Positions 26,346 through 35,803 are shown, numbered from the stretch's first letter. The stretch is 42,454 bases of DNA from Nitrospirota bacterium (GCA_021838765.1 JAKCCY010000008.1:1-42454), one strand, 5' to 3'. The notes: generated from the letters alone by a model not told the origin. Numbers and translations are program-made.

Positions 26346-26670
26346 GTGCTTTCTTTGAGGACGCCTGAATATCCAGAAGATTTTTGACCGTTGTCTCGAA
26401 CAGACTCCGCCAGCGATCGTTTTCCTGTTTCAGATGCGCAAGCTCCCTCTCTTTACTCAGAACCTCATAATTTTTCTCGATGGCAAGGATCAGAGCGACA
26501 ACTTCCAGTTTCTCATTGGCCGCACCCTCTTCGGCAATAATCTTTTCAACATTTGCAGCAATCATTCGACCGGACTCGGTCATTTGCTCAAGATCGTAGA
26601 CTCCCTTGAGCGTGATTGTCTTGTCTCCGATACGAACATAGCAGACTGTACTTTTTTGAGGGGATTTCAT
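26320..26670 (-). CDS. zapA: Cell division protein ZapA
   Basis: A 116-residue protein that bundles FtsZ filaments at mid-cell. The N-terminal head (VCYVRIGDKTITLKGVYDLEQM) and the long C-terminal helix (VVALILAIEKNYEVLSKERELA) match ZapA, which forms dimers and tetramers through a coiled-coil. The C terminus is somewhat longer and basic (SSKKALVDRGRRG). It overlaps the upstream coiled-coil gene by four bases (ATGA). The downstream 6S RNA is the same neighbour as in enterobacteria. Confidence 0.85.
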   Translation of the reverse strand: MKSPQKSTVCYVRIGDKTITLKGVYDLEQMTESGRMIAANVEKIIAEEGAANEKLEVVALILAIEKNYEVLSKERELAHLKQENDRWRSLFETTVKNLLDIQASSKKALVDRGRRG

Positions 26671-26960
26671 GACGTCCCTTTTCTTTCCGGGCGACTCTTT
26701 TCATCTGAAGATCCAAGCGCCTCTTCCAGGGCACTTTCAATTCTCTTCATCGTATCCCTCAAAAAAACCCTTTCCCTGTGGCAAAGGTTCAGACGATGGA
26801 TCAGTCTTGACCTTTCCCCCTCAAGAGTCCGGATCTCCTGGCGAAGAGCCAGAATTTCCCTGGTCTGAGAGTCAAGAAGCATCTTCAGGGAACTGACCGC
26901 TTCCTGAAGAATCCGGGCATTCTCCCACTCGGCCGGATCTCCGAAAAGCATCTTCGTCAT
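26667..26960 (-). CDS. Small coiled-coil protein, possibly ZapB-like
   Basis: A 97-residue highly charged protein with no catalytic motif. Residues about 18-80 have a heptad pattern of Leu and Ile (SLKMLLDSQTREILALRQEI continuing through the following segment), indicating a long coiled-coil. The gene is between slt and zapA with four-base ATGA overlaps on both sides, so it is translated in step with zapA. A coiled-coil protein next to ZapA recalls ZapB, a ZapA partner, but sequence similarity cannot be claimed here. An alternative start three codons inside (ATG at 26951) has a better-spaced GGGGAG. Confidence 0.65.
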   Translation of the reverse strand: MTKMLFGDPAEWENARILQEAVSSLKMLLDSQTREILALRQEIRTLEGERSRLIHRLNLCHRERVFLRDTMKRIESALEEALGSSDEKSRPERKGTS

Positions 26961-29005
26961 CTCCCCGAGACAAACAGCGGCCGGGGCGATCGCCGCAATA
27001 CCTCATGGTTCCAGAGAACCTCCCTCGCGTATCGCCTGGTTTCCGTATAAGGTATCCCTTCAATAAAAAAATCCCAATCCATCGGAGCAATACCCGACCA
27101 GCGAACAATCGAGTGCATGCCAGCATTGTAGGAGGCAACCGCACGTTCCGGATTGTCCGGAAAATGATCGAAAAGCCTCTTCAGATACAAACCACCTACA
27201 AGAGCATTAATGTAGTCCCCCCGGAGCAAACCAAGATTCAGGCGGGATTTTGCCAGAAGTTCCGGGGAGGCTTGCCTGAGCGTTGAGAGAGCCGTCATTG
27301 GCATCAGCTGCATTACACCCATCGCACCATCAATCGAAAGAACCGTCGGGTCAAAGCGACTCTCCTGTCGGGCAATTGAAATAGCCCATGAAATAGGCAC
27401 GCCCGATCGACCAAAAGCATCGATCACCGATGGAGACAAAGACTCCGTCCGGGAGAGTGCGACCGAAGGACGGCTCCGGCCCAGGAGTTCATTAAGCAAA
27501 ACAAGTTTTCTCACAGGGTCAAGAAGAAGATCCAGTCTACCGTACCTACGAAAGCGCTCTTCTGTCATCAGAGGATCCCGATAGGCAACGTAGTCGGTCC
27601 AGGCAGCCCCCCACAAACCAAGCTGAACCAGAGCCAAAAGCCTCTGACGATGGGAGAGGGTCAGATGTGACACCTGAGGGGATGGATGGTGGAAGGAAAC
27701 CGCAAGGCTTCCGCAATCTTCTCCACATGCAAGACTCGACCATAAAGCATAAACCGATGAAGGCCATGACTTCAAAACGCTTCGGTAACGCCTTTGAGCC
27801 CTTTCCAGATGATGTTCTCGTGCATCAAGCCTGCCCAGGAAATAAATGACACGGGGAAGAAGAACATCATCCCCCTCCGCGGAAAGTCTTGAGTCAAGCT
27901 CATTCCATATATCCCGAGTCCGCTCAAGGTCTCCATGAGAAAAAAACCAGAGTCCCGAAAGCCAGAGCGAAAGCTCTCCCGACGGCAGGGAACGGACTGG
28001 CCCGGGAGGCAACCAGAGAGGATCAAAGACTCCCTCGCCCGAGGCGATGGAATTGCGCAGGGAAGCATTGGCAAGGGATCGGGCCGCGATAGAGAGCGGG
28101 TATCGGGAAAGGAATTGATGAATGCAGTCCTGTCTTGCCCTGCGCGAATTCTCTGCAGAACATTCGGCCGACCATAAGGAAGACAGGAGTTTTGGCCCTT
28201 TGACTGCCTTGCCCTTTTCGATAAGAGACAGGGCCTCATCCCTTCCCGACTCGGAAAGAAGACCCGAAACGGCAAAGAGGATGGCCCGGTCACGGAAAGG
28301 GAATGAGGGGTTTGTTCCGAGATACGCCGTTGCTTCCGTCAAAACCGTTTGAGTCTCACCCATGGAAGAAAGAGTTGCCCATCGCTTTATCAACAACTCC
28401 CCCATCGGCGTTCCTTGCGGCAGACGCTGAAGGGAAAGCCCTGCTTCAGGAGAGAGCGGATGATCACGATAGATGATTTTCCATATCCTGAGAGCTCGCT
28501 TCGGATGGCCACGATGGAGCTCCGAGAGGGACTGACGCCATAACGCCTGAGCTGATCGGGAACCGTCACCCCCTTCCGGATGAAAATAATCCGAATTGGG
28601 AAACATGGCCTTAAGCCGCCGGGAAAGGGGTTGCCCCGAATACTTTTTCCCCATCGGCCCCTGATAAGCTCTCCAGAAAACCAGGTCGGAATTTCTGCCC
28701 GCATGACTCAGAACTTTCCTGATTGTCGCGTCCGACAAGGAGGCTGGAGGATTCAGGTATTCTTCGAGAAGGTCATATTGCCTGAGTCGTTGACGTGACA
28801 GCCCCTTTACCTCCGGAGATGAAATCCTCCCGATATCCTCCTTGGCTTTCTTCTCATTTCCCGAAGACAGGTCCCTGATGACCCGGACCATGGGATCCAC
28901 AGGCGTCGAAGATTGCCCTGTCACCTCCGCGAAGGATAAAGGGACGGAGGACAAAACAACCGCAACAGACAAGGCAAGGATTCCCGAAGCGCTACTGAAT
29001 GACAT
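26957..29005 (-). CDS. slt: Soluble lytic murein transglycosylase (Slt70-like)
   Basis: A 682-residue periplasmic enzyme. A signal peptide (residues 1-26, cleavage after PLSFA) is followed by about 500 residues of helical repeats resembling the superhelical U domain of Slt70. The catalytic C-terminal SLT domain contains the glutamate E548 in ARQESRFDP, then GAMGVMQLMPMTA and AVASYNAGMHSI. It cuts glycan strands to give 1,6-anhydromuramyl ends. It overlaps tonB by 14 bases upstream and the coiled-coil gene by four bases downstream; GGGGGA precedes the ATG. Confidence 0.93.
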   Translation of the reverse strand: MSFSSASGILALSVAVVLSSVPLSFAEVTGQSSTPVDPMVRVIRDLSSGNEKKAKEDIGRISSPEVKGLSRQRLRQYDLLEEYLNPPASLSDATIRKVLSHAGRNSDLVFWRAYQGPMGKKYSGQPLSRRLKAMFPNSDYFHPEGGDGSRSAQALWRQSLSELHRGHPKRALRIWKIIYRDHPLSPEAGLSLQRLPQGTPMGELLIKRWATLSSMGETQTVLTEATAYLGTNPSFPFRDRAILFAVSGLLSESGRDEALSLIEKGKAVKGPKLLSSLWSAECSAENSRRARQDCIHQFLSRYPLSIAARSLANASLRNSIASGEGVFDPLWLPPGPVRSLPSGELSLWLSGLWFFSHGDLERTRDIWNELDSRLSAEGDDVLLPRVIYFLGRLDAREHHLERAQRRYRSVLKSWPSSVYALWSSLACGEDCGSLAVSFHHPSPQVSHLTLSHRQRLLALVQLGLWGAAWTDYVAYRDPLMTEERFRRYGRLDLLLDPVRKLVLLNELLGRSRPSVALSRTESLSPSVIDAFGRSGVPISWAISIARQESRFDPTVLSIDGAMGVMQLMPMTALSTLRQASPELLAKSRLNLGLLRGDYINALVGGLYLKRLFDHFPDNPERAVASYNAGMHSIVRWSGIAPMDWDFFIEGIPYTETRRYAREVLWNHEVLRRSPRPLFVSGR

Positions 29006-30128
29006 GGAATCCCCCGTTATAAAAAATGAAAGCCCATGTCAGTGTCAGCTCTTTTTTATGAAAGGCTGTCGGAAGGGGAATGTATGGGGACGCCACTCGA
29101 ACGATTCTCAGTGCTTCCTCATCAAGGATGGCTGACCCGGAACTCTTCGAAAGAGTAACCCCGTCAAGAGTCCCGTCGGCAAGGATCCGGAAGGTGACCA
29201 AGGCCCTTCCCGTGATTCCCCGGGAAGCAGCCTCTTCCGGATACTCCCCTATTGTTTCAAATCGTTCCTGGATCCGCTTTATATAACTCGAATATGTTTC
29301 GTCCTCCAGATTGGCCATGATCCGGTCTGTCGGATCAGGCTTGTCCGAATACGCAGGAGAGAGGTCTTTCGAAAGGTTCAGGTTCTTCGAAAAAGGGTCT
29401 CCCAGAGACTCCTGTGACAGAATTTTATTGAGGTCCTTGGGTGAAATCTTCCTGACAATCTTCGTCGGCTTCTCTGGTTTTTCACTGGGAGAGACCGGAG
29501 CTGTTTTGGCCATCCGTTCCTGATGCTTTTCTGTTTCCTTGGATTTATTGTGGTTCGGATGTTCATGCCTTGCAGATTTTTTAACCTGCGAAAGACCCGG
29601 CTCATCCTTTGCCAGAGGAGCCTCCCTTTCCGGCTCCGAAGGCGCAATCTTTGGCTTGGGCTCTGCGACCTTCGGTGGAGGGGCTGAAGAGGGCCTCAGC
29701 ACCGTTTTGGAATCATGGTGGTTGGGTTTTCCCGAAAGAGAATGCCCCTTCGGAAGTGGAGGCGCAACGGTCCGAGAAGACTGAGGAACTTTTGACGGAT
29801 CAAGAATATCCACAAAGACGGGCTTTCTTTCTTCTGCCAGTTTTTTTCTCATTGCCTCTGTCATCGGTGGCTTTTGCGGAGCGATCAGATCTTCAAGCCT
29901 GTTCAAAAGGGCAGGATCCTTGATCACCAGAAGAAGCAGGGAAGCATGCAGCAAAATGGAGACCAGGACAAACCAGCGAAAGGCCCATCGAATATCATCT
30001 TCGCCATGGTTGACAAGAATCAGCGCCTGCCGGTAGGGAGGCTTTTCAAATGAATCGAATTCGATGACACCCTCTCCTGGATAGGCGCAATACGCCTCCG
30101 GTTGATTTTTCTGTCTTCTTGAGTCCAA
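28992..30128 (-). CDS. tonB: TonB-family energy transducer
   Basis: A 378-residue protein. A cytoplasmic N-terminal segment of about 45 residues precedes one membrane helix (WFVLVSILLHASLLLLVI, about 52-69). A long Pro/Lys/Glu-rich linker spans the periplasm, and a C-terminal TonB domain (about 285-378) contains YPEEAASRGITGRALVTF, ILDEEALRIVRVASPY and the final beta strand. It transmits proton-motive force to outer-membrane receptors. ExbB/ExbD and receptors are not in the window. The start appears to be TTG at 30128; no ATG lies before the membrane segment. It is the first gene of the tonB-slt-zapA group. Confidence 0.85.
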   Translation of the reverse strand: MDSRRQKNQPEAYCAYPGEGVIEFDSFEKPPYRQALILVNHGEDDIRWAFRWFVLVSILLHASLLLLVIKDPALLNRLEDLIAPQKPPMTEAMRKKLAEERKPVFVDILDPSKVPQSSRTVAPPLPKGHSLSGKPNHHDSKTVLRPSSAPPPKVAEPKPKIAPSEPEREAPLAKDEPGLSQVKKSARHEHPNHNKSKETEKHQERMAKTAPVSPSEKPEKPTKIVRKISPKDLNKILSQESLGDPFSKNLNLSKDLSPAYSDKPDPTDRIMANLEDETYSSYIKRIQERFETIGEYPEEAASRGITGRALVTFRILADGTLDGVTLSKSSGSAILDEEALRIVRVASPYIPLPTAFHKKELTLTWAFIFYNGGFHVIQ

Positions 30129-30157
30129 ATTGAACCATCTAAGGATCCCCTTGTGAT

Positions 30158-30185
30158 ATTCTATGCGAACAACTAGTCAAAACAA
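30158..30185 (-). promoter_or_regulatory. Candidate promoter for the tonB-slt-zapA group (divergent region)
   Basis: In the 90-base gap between tonB and rsmA the minus strand has TTGTTT (30180-30185), a 16-base spacer and TAGAAT (30158-30163), giving a leader of about 20 bases. For rsmA on the plus strand I see only a weak extended -10 (TGATATTCT, around 30154-30162), overlapping the same bases. Confidence 0.4.
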
Positions 30186-30218
30186 AATTTCAAATCTGGA
30201 GAAGCTCCTGATTCTCTC

Positions 30219-31091
30219 ATGGAAAAGATGATGATGACCCCGCCCCACCGAGCCAGGAAAAGTCTGGGGCAAAATTTTTTGACCGATCCATCAATAGCTC
30301 AAAAAATTGCCGATTTTCTTGATCCTGGAATTCCAAGGGAAACACCAGTGATTGAGATTGGTCCCGGAAAAGGGATTCTCACGAAGGCTCTTTTGAGCAA
30401 AACATCCAATCTTGTTCTTCTGGAAAAGGACCAGGACCTTCTTCCCGCCCTCACCGAACGGTATGGATCCAGCCCGGGAGTCCGGATTATCCAGACCGAC
30501 GCACTCGAATACCCGTTTGGAGAGGGAGAGGACTATCTTTCACCCCCTTTCTCCGGAGGGGGCTACCGGATCGTATCCAATCTCCCATACAATATATCCG
30601 TACCGTTGCTTTTCCGTTTTTTGTCGAGTCCGAAGCCGCCCTTGGAAATGGTTCTCATGTTCCAGCGTGAAGTAGCCAGAAGGATCGTTGCATCTCCCGG
30701 CTCCGATGACTACGGTCATCTGTCGGTGGCAATGGCGCTTTCGGCTTCGTCAAGAAAAGTTCTGGACCTGAAACCCGGATCGTTTTTCCCGGCACCCAAG
30801 GTTCACTCCTCTGTCGTTGTGATACGGCCAAGAATATTCGACACCAAGCAGGAAAGAGAGCAAACGAGACAAGCCCTGAATTTGTCAAGGAAACTGTTTT
30901 CCTATCGGAGGCGGACGCTCCAGAATGCCGCCCGGCTGGCTTTTCCGGAAATACCAAAAGGTTATTTCGAGGAAGTTTTCAACATATTGGGAATCCCCCC
31001 GGAGAAAAGGGTTGAACGATTGCTTCCGGAAGAACTGTTGCTCCTGTCGACAGAAATACACAAAAAAGGACTGGAACAAAACTTCACATAA
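30219..31091 (+). CDS. rsmA: 16S rRNA (adenine(1518)-N6/adenine(1519)-N6)-dimethyltransferase RsmA (KsgA)
   Basis: A 290-residue S-adenosylmethionine enzyme that dimethylates two adenines near the 3' end of 16S rRNA. It shows KSLGQNFLTDPSIAQKIAD, the SAM motif VIEIGPGKGILTKAL and the catalytic motif NLPYNISVPLL, and a helical C-terminal domain with YRRRTLQNAARLAF. Several in-frame ATG codons occur at residues 1, 4, 5 and 6, so the exact start is uncertain. It heads the plus-strand run, diverging from tonB. Confidence 0.97.
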   Translation: MEKMMMTPPHRARKSLGQNFLTDPSIAQKIADFLDPGIPRETPVIEIGPGKGILTKALLSKTSNLVLLEKDQDLLPALTERYGSSPGVRIIQTDALEYPFGEGEDYLSPPFSGGGYRIVSNLPYNISVPLLFRFLSSPKPPLEMVLMFQREVARRIVASPGSDDYGHLSVAMALSASSRKVLDLKPGSFFPAPKVHSSVVVIRPRIFDTKQEREQTRQALNLSRKLFSYRRRTLQNAARLAFPEIPKGYFEEVFNILGIPPEKRVERLLPEELLLLSTEIHKKGLEQNFT

Positions 31092-31115
31092 AGATCTTAA
31101 GGAGAAACTGACACA

Positions 31116-32816
31116 GTGAACACAGATACCCAGCCCCCCGCTCCCCCTGAGCCTGTTTTACCCGGAAAAGTTCGCATCATCCCGTTAGGCGGGATCGGTG
31201 AAATCGGAATGAACATGACCGCCTACGAGACATCCGAAGGGATCATCGTTGTCGACTGCGGGGTCCTCTTCCCGGAAGATGACCTTCTTGGTATAGACCT
31301 GATCATTCCCGACTTTTCCTACCTCAAGGAAAATCGCAAGAAAGTCCTCGCTCTTTTCCTGACGCACGGACATGAGGACCACATCGGTGCTGTTCCCTAT
31401 TTTCTGCGGGAGTTCAATGTTCCCGTTTTTGGAACAGCCCTCACGCTGGGACTGCTCGAGGGCAAGCTCAAGCAGCACAAAAACATCACAGAGACAAAGC
31501 TTGTAACCTTAAGACCGCGGGAAGCTTGCACGATGGGGCCCTTTTCCATAGAACCGATCAGAATCACCCACTCCATCGCAGACGGCGTCTCTTTTGCGAT
31601 CACGACCGATGCAGGAACGATCCTTCACACCGGCGACTTCAAGGTTGACCTGACTCCAATTGACGGAGAACACTTCGACATGCACCGCTTCTGTGCTCTG
31701 GGTGACCAGGGCATCCTCTGCCTCATGAGTGACAGCACCAATTCAGAAAAGTCCGGCCTGTCCCTCTCGGAAGCGCTTGTGACAGATCCATTGCATCAGC
31801 TGATCTCAATGGCACCAGGAAGAGTCATCGTTGCCACTTTTTCCTCCAACATCCACAGGTTGCAGCAAGTCGCTGATGTCTCGATCCGTCTGGGAAGAAA
31901 AATCGCATTTACCGGACGGTCGATGGAGACCAATTACAAGATTGCCACAGAGCTTGGATACCTCCACATTCCTCCCGACAAAGTCATCAAGCTCGATCAG
32001 GCGGCACTTCTCCCTCCGGGAGAGGTGACAATCATTACCACCGGCAGCCAGGGTGAGCCGATGAGTGCCCTTTTCCGGATGGCTCTTGGTGACCACAAAC
32101 ACATCGCCATCGGTGCAAACGACACGATTCTGCTGTCCGCCAGGGTGATCCCCGGAAATGAAAGGGCGATTGGCAAAATCATCAATTTCCTCTCCAGAAA
32201 GGGTGCCATCGTCCATTATCAGCGTGTTTCAGAAATTCATGTTTCCGGCCATGCAAGCCAGGAAGATCAAAAGATGATGATCCGGATGCTTAAGCCAAAG
32301 TTCTTTGTCCCGATGCATGGGGAATACCGCATGCTTTCAAGGCATGCAAAAACGGCTGTCTCTACCGGTGTTCCTCAGGAACATGTGTTTGTCATCGAGA
32401 ACGGCGACGTACTCGAGCTTGATCCGAATCATGCGGAGGTTCTCCAGAAAATCCCCAGCGGCAGGACCTTTGTTGACGGAAAAGGAGTCGGAGATGTCGA
32501 AGAAGTCGTCATAAGAGACAGACAGAGACTGGGATCGGATGGAATCGTCACAGTGATAGTCGCTTTGTCCCAGCAGACTGGTGATATGGTCATGGGCCCC
32601 GAAGTCACAACAAGAGGAGTCGTCCTTTCTGACCTCTCGCTCGAACTGACAGCCCTGATCAAGGCTCACGTTGAAATTGCCATCAACTCGTCGGACCCTG
32701 AAATCCGGAAAGAATCGTCGGCGCTCAAGACAATGATCCATAACAGCCTGAGAAAATATTTCAAAAAGAACTTCGAACGGGACCCAGTCATCATTCCGAT
32801 CATTCTCGAGATGTAA
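31116..32816 (+). CDS. rnj: Ribonuclease J (metallo-beta-lactamase fold)
   Basis: A 566-residue exo/endoribonuclease of the beta-CASP family. The zinc motif LTHGHEDHIGAV has H84, H86, D88 and H89; further motifs are LHTGDFKVD, SDSTNSEKSGLS and the beta-CASP HVSGHASQED. The C-terminal PMHGEYR segment and a short end domain complete the protein. RNase J degrades mRNA 5'-3' and matures rRNA. The start is GTG at 31116, with AAGGAG 11 bases upstream. Together with RNase Y on the other strand it makes a Firmicutes-like decay set in a diderm. Confidence 0.95.
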   Translation: MNTDTQPPAPPEPVLPGKVRIIPLGGIGEIGMNMTAYETSEGIIVVDCGVLFPEDDLLGIDLIIPDFSYLKENRKKVLALFLTHGHEDHIGAVPYFLREFNVPVFGTALTLGLLEGKLKQHKNITETKLVTLRPREACTMGPFSIEPIRITHSIADGVSFAITTDAGTILHTGDFKVDLTPIDGEHFDMHRFCALGDQGILCLMSDSTNSEKSGLSLSEALVTDPLHQLISMAPGRVIVATFSSNIHRLQQVADVSIRLGRKIAFTGRSMETNYKIATELGYLHIPPDKVIKLDQAALLPPGEVTIITTGSQGEPMSALFRMALGDHKHIAIGANDTILLSARVIPGNERAIGKIINFLSRKGAIVHYQRVSEIHVSGHASQEDQKMMIRMLKPKFFVPMHGEYRMLSRHAKTAVSTGVPQEHVFVIENGDVLELDPNHAEVLQKIPSGRTFVDGKGVGDVEEVVIRDRQRLGSDGIVTVIVALSQQTGDMVMGPEVTTRGVVLSDLSLELTALIKAHVEIAINSSDPEIRKESSALKTMIHNSLRKYFKKNFERDPVIIPIILEM

Positions 32817-32853
32817 AAATGATCAACAAAACAACCGCAGCGGATGACAAAGA

Positions 32854-35100
32854 TTGAGCGAGGACAGGCAGCAGGAAAAGCCCTCCCCCGCGGAGACACA
32901 CCATCAGAAGAACCTTCTGAGAAGGGCCCAGCAGGTCTTCCTCTGGACGCTCACATTGTTTCTCTTGCTCGCCCTTGCCACGGCAAACAGCAGTGACCCG
33001 TCCATCCTGACGGTCTCGAGCCTCAAGGTCCCCCAAAATACAATGGGCTTCTGGGGAGCAAGTATTGCCGCAGTCCTTTACGAGTCCCTCGGACTATCGG
33101 CCATTCTTGCCCCGGTGCTCCTGTGGAGCATCTCCTTCTTCCACCGCCAGGAAAAGCCCCATCCCCCCTGGTCTATCATGGGCTGGATCCTCCTCACAAT
33201 CTCCCTTCCGCCTCTTCTTTGCATGATATTTCCGGAAAATCTTATTGCTCCCTATAGACCCGGGGGGGAAATCGGCCAGAAGATTCTCAATTTTTCTCTT
33301 TCCAGACTCAACAAAGCGGGATCGCTGCTCATCCTGGGGGGAGTTCTCCTGACATCGCTCCTGTTTCTCCTGGCCCCCGTCGTATCCTTTATCGGCAGCA
33401 AAAAAGGGACATCGATCACCGATTGGCTCAGACAGAAAAGAGACAGGATCAGGTCATTTCTCGTCAGGGACACGGATCCCCAATATGTTGTTGTCAAAGA
33501 AGAACGCCCACAGGACAATCCGGAAGAAACACCCTTTTCTCCCTCTATCAGGGAAACTGCCCAGGAGCAGAAGCCAAAAACGGCTCCAGCTCCAAAAAAA
33601 CCCGCCATCCCGACACCGGCAAACACCGACTCCAGTCAATCCCTGCTCCCGACAGCAGATCTCCTCGATCCAACAGGAAGCGCAAAGGAGGTCATGCCTC
33701 AGTCCCAGATACGTGAAACGGAAAAAACTCTTGGCGACCTTTTCAGGACCTATGGTGTCCCCGGAAAGATGGTCGGATCACAGCCGGGCCCCGTCGTGAC
33801 ACTTTTTGAGTTTCTTCCTGCTCCGGGGACAAAGGTCAGCCGGGTGACAAGCCTGACCAGCGAAATTGCCATGGCCCTGAAAGCTCCACAAGTTAACCTG
33901 CATGTCCCCATTCCGGGAAAATCCACGATTGGTCTCGAAGTCCCCAATCCGGTCCGGCAACTGGTCACATTCAGGGAAATTCTTTCGAGTCCAAGTTTTC
34001 GTTCTATTTCCTCCCCTCTTTCTCTCGCCATCGGAAAAACGATCAATGGCGACCCCTACGCCGTCGATCTTGCCAGAATGCCCCACCTGTTGATTGCCGG
34101 TGCGACCGGGACGGGAAAATCCGTATGCATGAATGTTCTGATAGCAAGCATTCTCATGAGCGCAAGACCGGAAGATGTCAGGTTCATCATGATAGACCCC
34201 AAAAGGCTCGAGTTCGCCCCCTATGAAGGAATTCCGCATCTTCTGGGCCCGGTTATCACAGACCCCAAAATTGCCGCCTCGAAATTGCGGATTCTGGCAG
34301 ACGAGATGATCCGTCGGTACGAGCTCATGAAAAACACCGGAGTCAGAAACATCGGAGAATACAGAAAGGCTGTGCCGGAAAAAGACTGGTTTCCATTTAT
34401 CGTAGTCCTGATCGACGAGCTTGCCGACTTGATGCTGAGCCTGAAAAAAGATGTTGAGCCCCCCATTATCCGTCTGGCCCAGATGGCGAGGGCGGCAGGA
34501 ATACACCTGGTCCTTGCAACGCAGAGGCCATCAGTTGCGGTCCTGACAGGCCTGATCAAGGCAAACATTCCCACAAAGATTGCATTTCAGGTCACAAGCC
34601 AGATCGATTCCCGCGTTATCCTCGACCAGGGTGGGGCGGAAAGTCTGCTGGGTGCCGGTGATATGCTGATGCGCCCGCCCGGAACAGACGCGCTGAGAAG
34701 ACTTCATGGGGCTTTTATCTCCGAATCGGAGCTCTCAAGGCTCGTATCCTTCTGGAAAGAATCTCCAAGAGCCTCTACTGGAACAGACAGCAGCCTTGGC
34801 GATATCATGGAAAGGTTGACTCTTTCCGAAATACCCGGAGACCAGGAGTCCAAATATGGATCCATTGATGATGATGACTCTGCCGACTCAAATGATGGCC
34901 TCTATGAAGAAGCAGTCGCCATTGTTCGCCGGCAGGGAAAAGCATCGACATCCCTGATTCAGCGGCACCTCAGGATCGGATATAACCGTGCAGCCCGCAT
35001 TATTGAACGGATGGAATCGGAAGGACTGATCGGGAAACAAGATGGCAGCAAACCGCGACCTCTTTTGAAAGGAAACAGAAACCATGAACAGGAAGATTGA
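32854..35100 (+). CDS. ftsK: DNA translocase FtsK/SpoIIIE
   Basis: A 748-residue septal DNA pump. Four hydrophobic segments occupy about residues 30-185, followed by a Pro/Ser-rich linker (about 205-285). The motor contains Walker A GATGTGKS (about 416-423), the conserved MIDPKRLEFAPYEGIPHLL, Walker B VVLIDELADLM and LATQRPSVAVLTGLIKANIP. The C-terminal gamma winged-helix (LYEEAVAIVRRQGKASTSLI through RIIERMESEGLIG) reads KOPS-like sites. The start is TTG at 32854, with only a weak ribosome site; a stop codon lies in frame nine bases upstream. lolA overlaps its end by 17 bases. Confidence 0.95.
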   Translation: MSEDRQQEKPSPAETHHQKNLLRRAQQVFLWTLTLFLLLALATANSSDPSILTVSSLKVPQNTMGFWGASIAAVLYESLGLSAILAPVLLWSISFFHRQEKPHPPWSIMGWILLTISLPPLLCMIFPENLIAPYRPGGEIGQKILNFSLSRLNKAGSLLILGGVLLTSLLFLLAPVVSFIGSKKGTSITDWLRQKRDRIRSFLVRDTDPQYVVVKEERPQDNPEETPFSPSIRETAQEQKPKTAPAPKKPAIPTPANTDSSQSLLPTADLLDPTGSAKEVMPQSQIRETEKTLGDLFRTYGVPGKMVGSQPGPVVTLFEFLPAPGTKVSRVTSLTSEIAMALKAPQVNLHVPIPGKSTIGLEVPNPVRQLVTFREILSSPSFRSISSPLSLAIGKTINGDPYAVDLARMPHLLIAGATGTGKSVCMNVLIASILMSARPEDVRFIMIDPKRLEFAPYEGIPHLLGPVITDPKIAASKLRILADEMIRRYELMKNTGVRNIGEYRKAVPEKDWFPFIVVLIDELADLMLSLKKDVEPPIIRLAQMARAAGIHLVLATQRPSVAVLTGLIKANIPTKIAFQVTSQIDSRVILDQGGAESLLGAGDMLMRPPGTDALRRLHGAFISESELSRLVSFWKESPRASTGTDSSLGDIMERLTLSEIPGDQESKYGSIDDDDSADSNDGLYEEAVAIVRRQGKASTSLIQRHLRIGYNRAARIIERMESEGLIGKQDGSKPRPLLKGNRNHEQED

Positions 35101-35803
35101 TGCCGGATGGATTGCCCCGACGGGAAGGTCCTGCAGAAAGACCATCTCATGCCGGCTTTTCCTGGCTTTTCTTTTTCTTTTTTCAGCGGGCTCCGCTGAA
35201 GCAGGCACGATTTCTCCTCAGGAAATGTTAAAAAAGATGTCATTCTCGGTCAAGGAACACCCGGGATTCATGGCAAGTTTCACCCAAAAACTTTCCCCTC
35301 CGAACAGCGGGGAGATTCGCTCGGAAGGATCGCTGATCTTCGGACAGGGTGGAAAAATGATCCTCCACTATATCAATCCCAAGGGGCAGGTTCTGCTTCT
35401 CCTGGGAAACCACATGTCCTTCTATATTCCACAGAACACTCAGCTGGTCAATAAAACGCTCAAAAGCCGGACGATTCCGGAAACGCCGGCTCTTCTCCTT
35501 GAAAAGATCGGACAGCTCGACCGGTATTTTTATATACGCCCGGAAAACCGGAAAGGAACTGGTTCCGGAAAGACGATCTCCCTGGTTCCCAAAGAAGCGG
35601 ACAGGCATCTTGCCCTTGCAAGGATCTCCATCGACCCTAAAACCTGGCTCCCGGAAAAAATTGTCTTCATGGAGGTCAACGGGGTTATTCTCTCGATCCG
35701 GCTGACCGGAATAAAGACACTTGAAACGCTGCCCGGCAATGCGTTCGTACTGAAAGTCCCGCCTGGAACAACTATCGCACAAAGCCCTGAAGGACCAAAC
35801 TGA
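35084..35803 (+). CDS. lolA: Outer-membrane lipoprotein carrier LolA
   Basis: A 239-residue periplasmic protein. The signal peptide is long, with a basic region and a hydrophobic core (about residues 25-36) ending SAEA-G. The mature part shows FMASFTQKLSPPNSGEIRSE, FGQGGKMILHYINPKGQVLL and LPEKIVFMEVNG, the half-barrel pattern of LolA. It ferries lipoproteins from LolCDE to the outer membrane. AAAGGA lies before the ATG. The ftsK-lolA pairing is the same as in Escherichia coli. Its stop overlaps the uvrA start by one base. Confidence 0.85.
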   Translation: MNRKIDAGWIAPTGRSCRKTISCRLFLAFLFLFSAGSAEAGTISPQEMLKKMSFSVKEHPGFMASFTQKLSPPNSGEIRSEGSLIFGQGGKMILHYINPKGQVLLLLGNHMSFYIPQNTQLVNKTLKSRTIPETPALLLEKIGQLDRYFYIRPENRKGTGSGKTISLVPKEADRHLALARISIDPKTWLPEKIVFMEVNGVILSIRLTGIKTLETLPGNAFVLKVPPGTTIAQSPEGPN

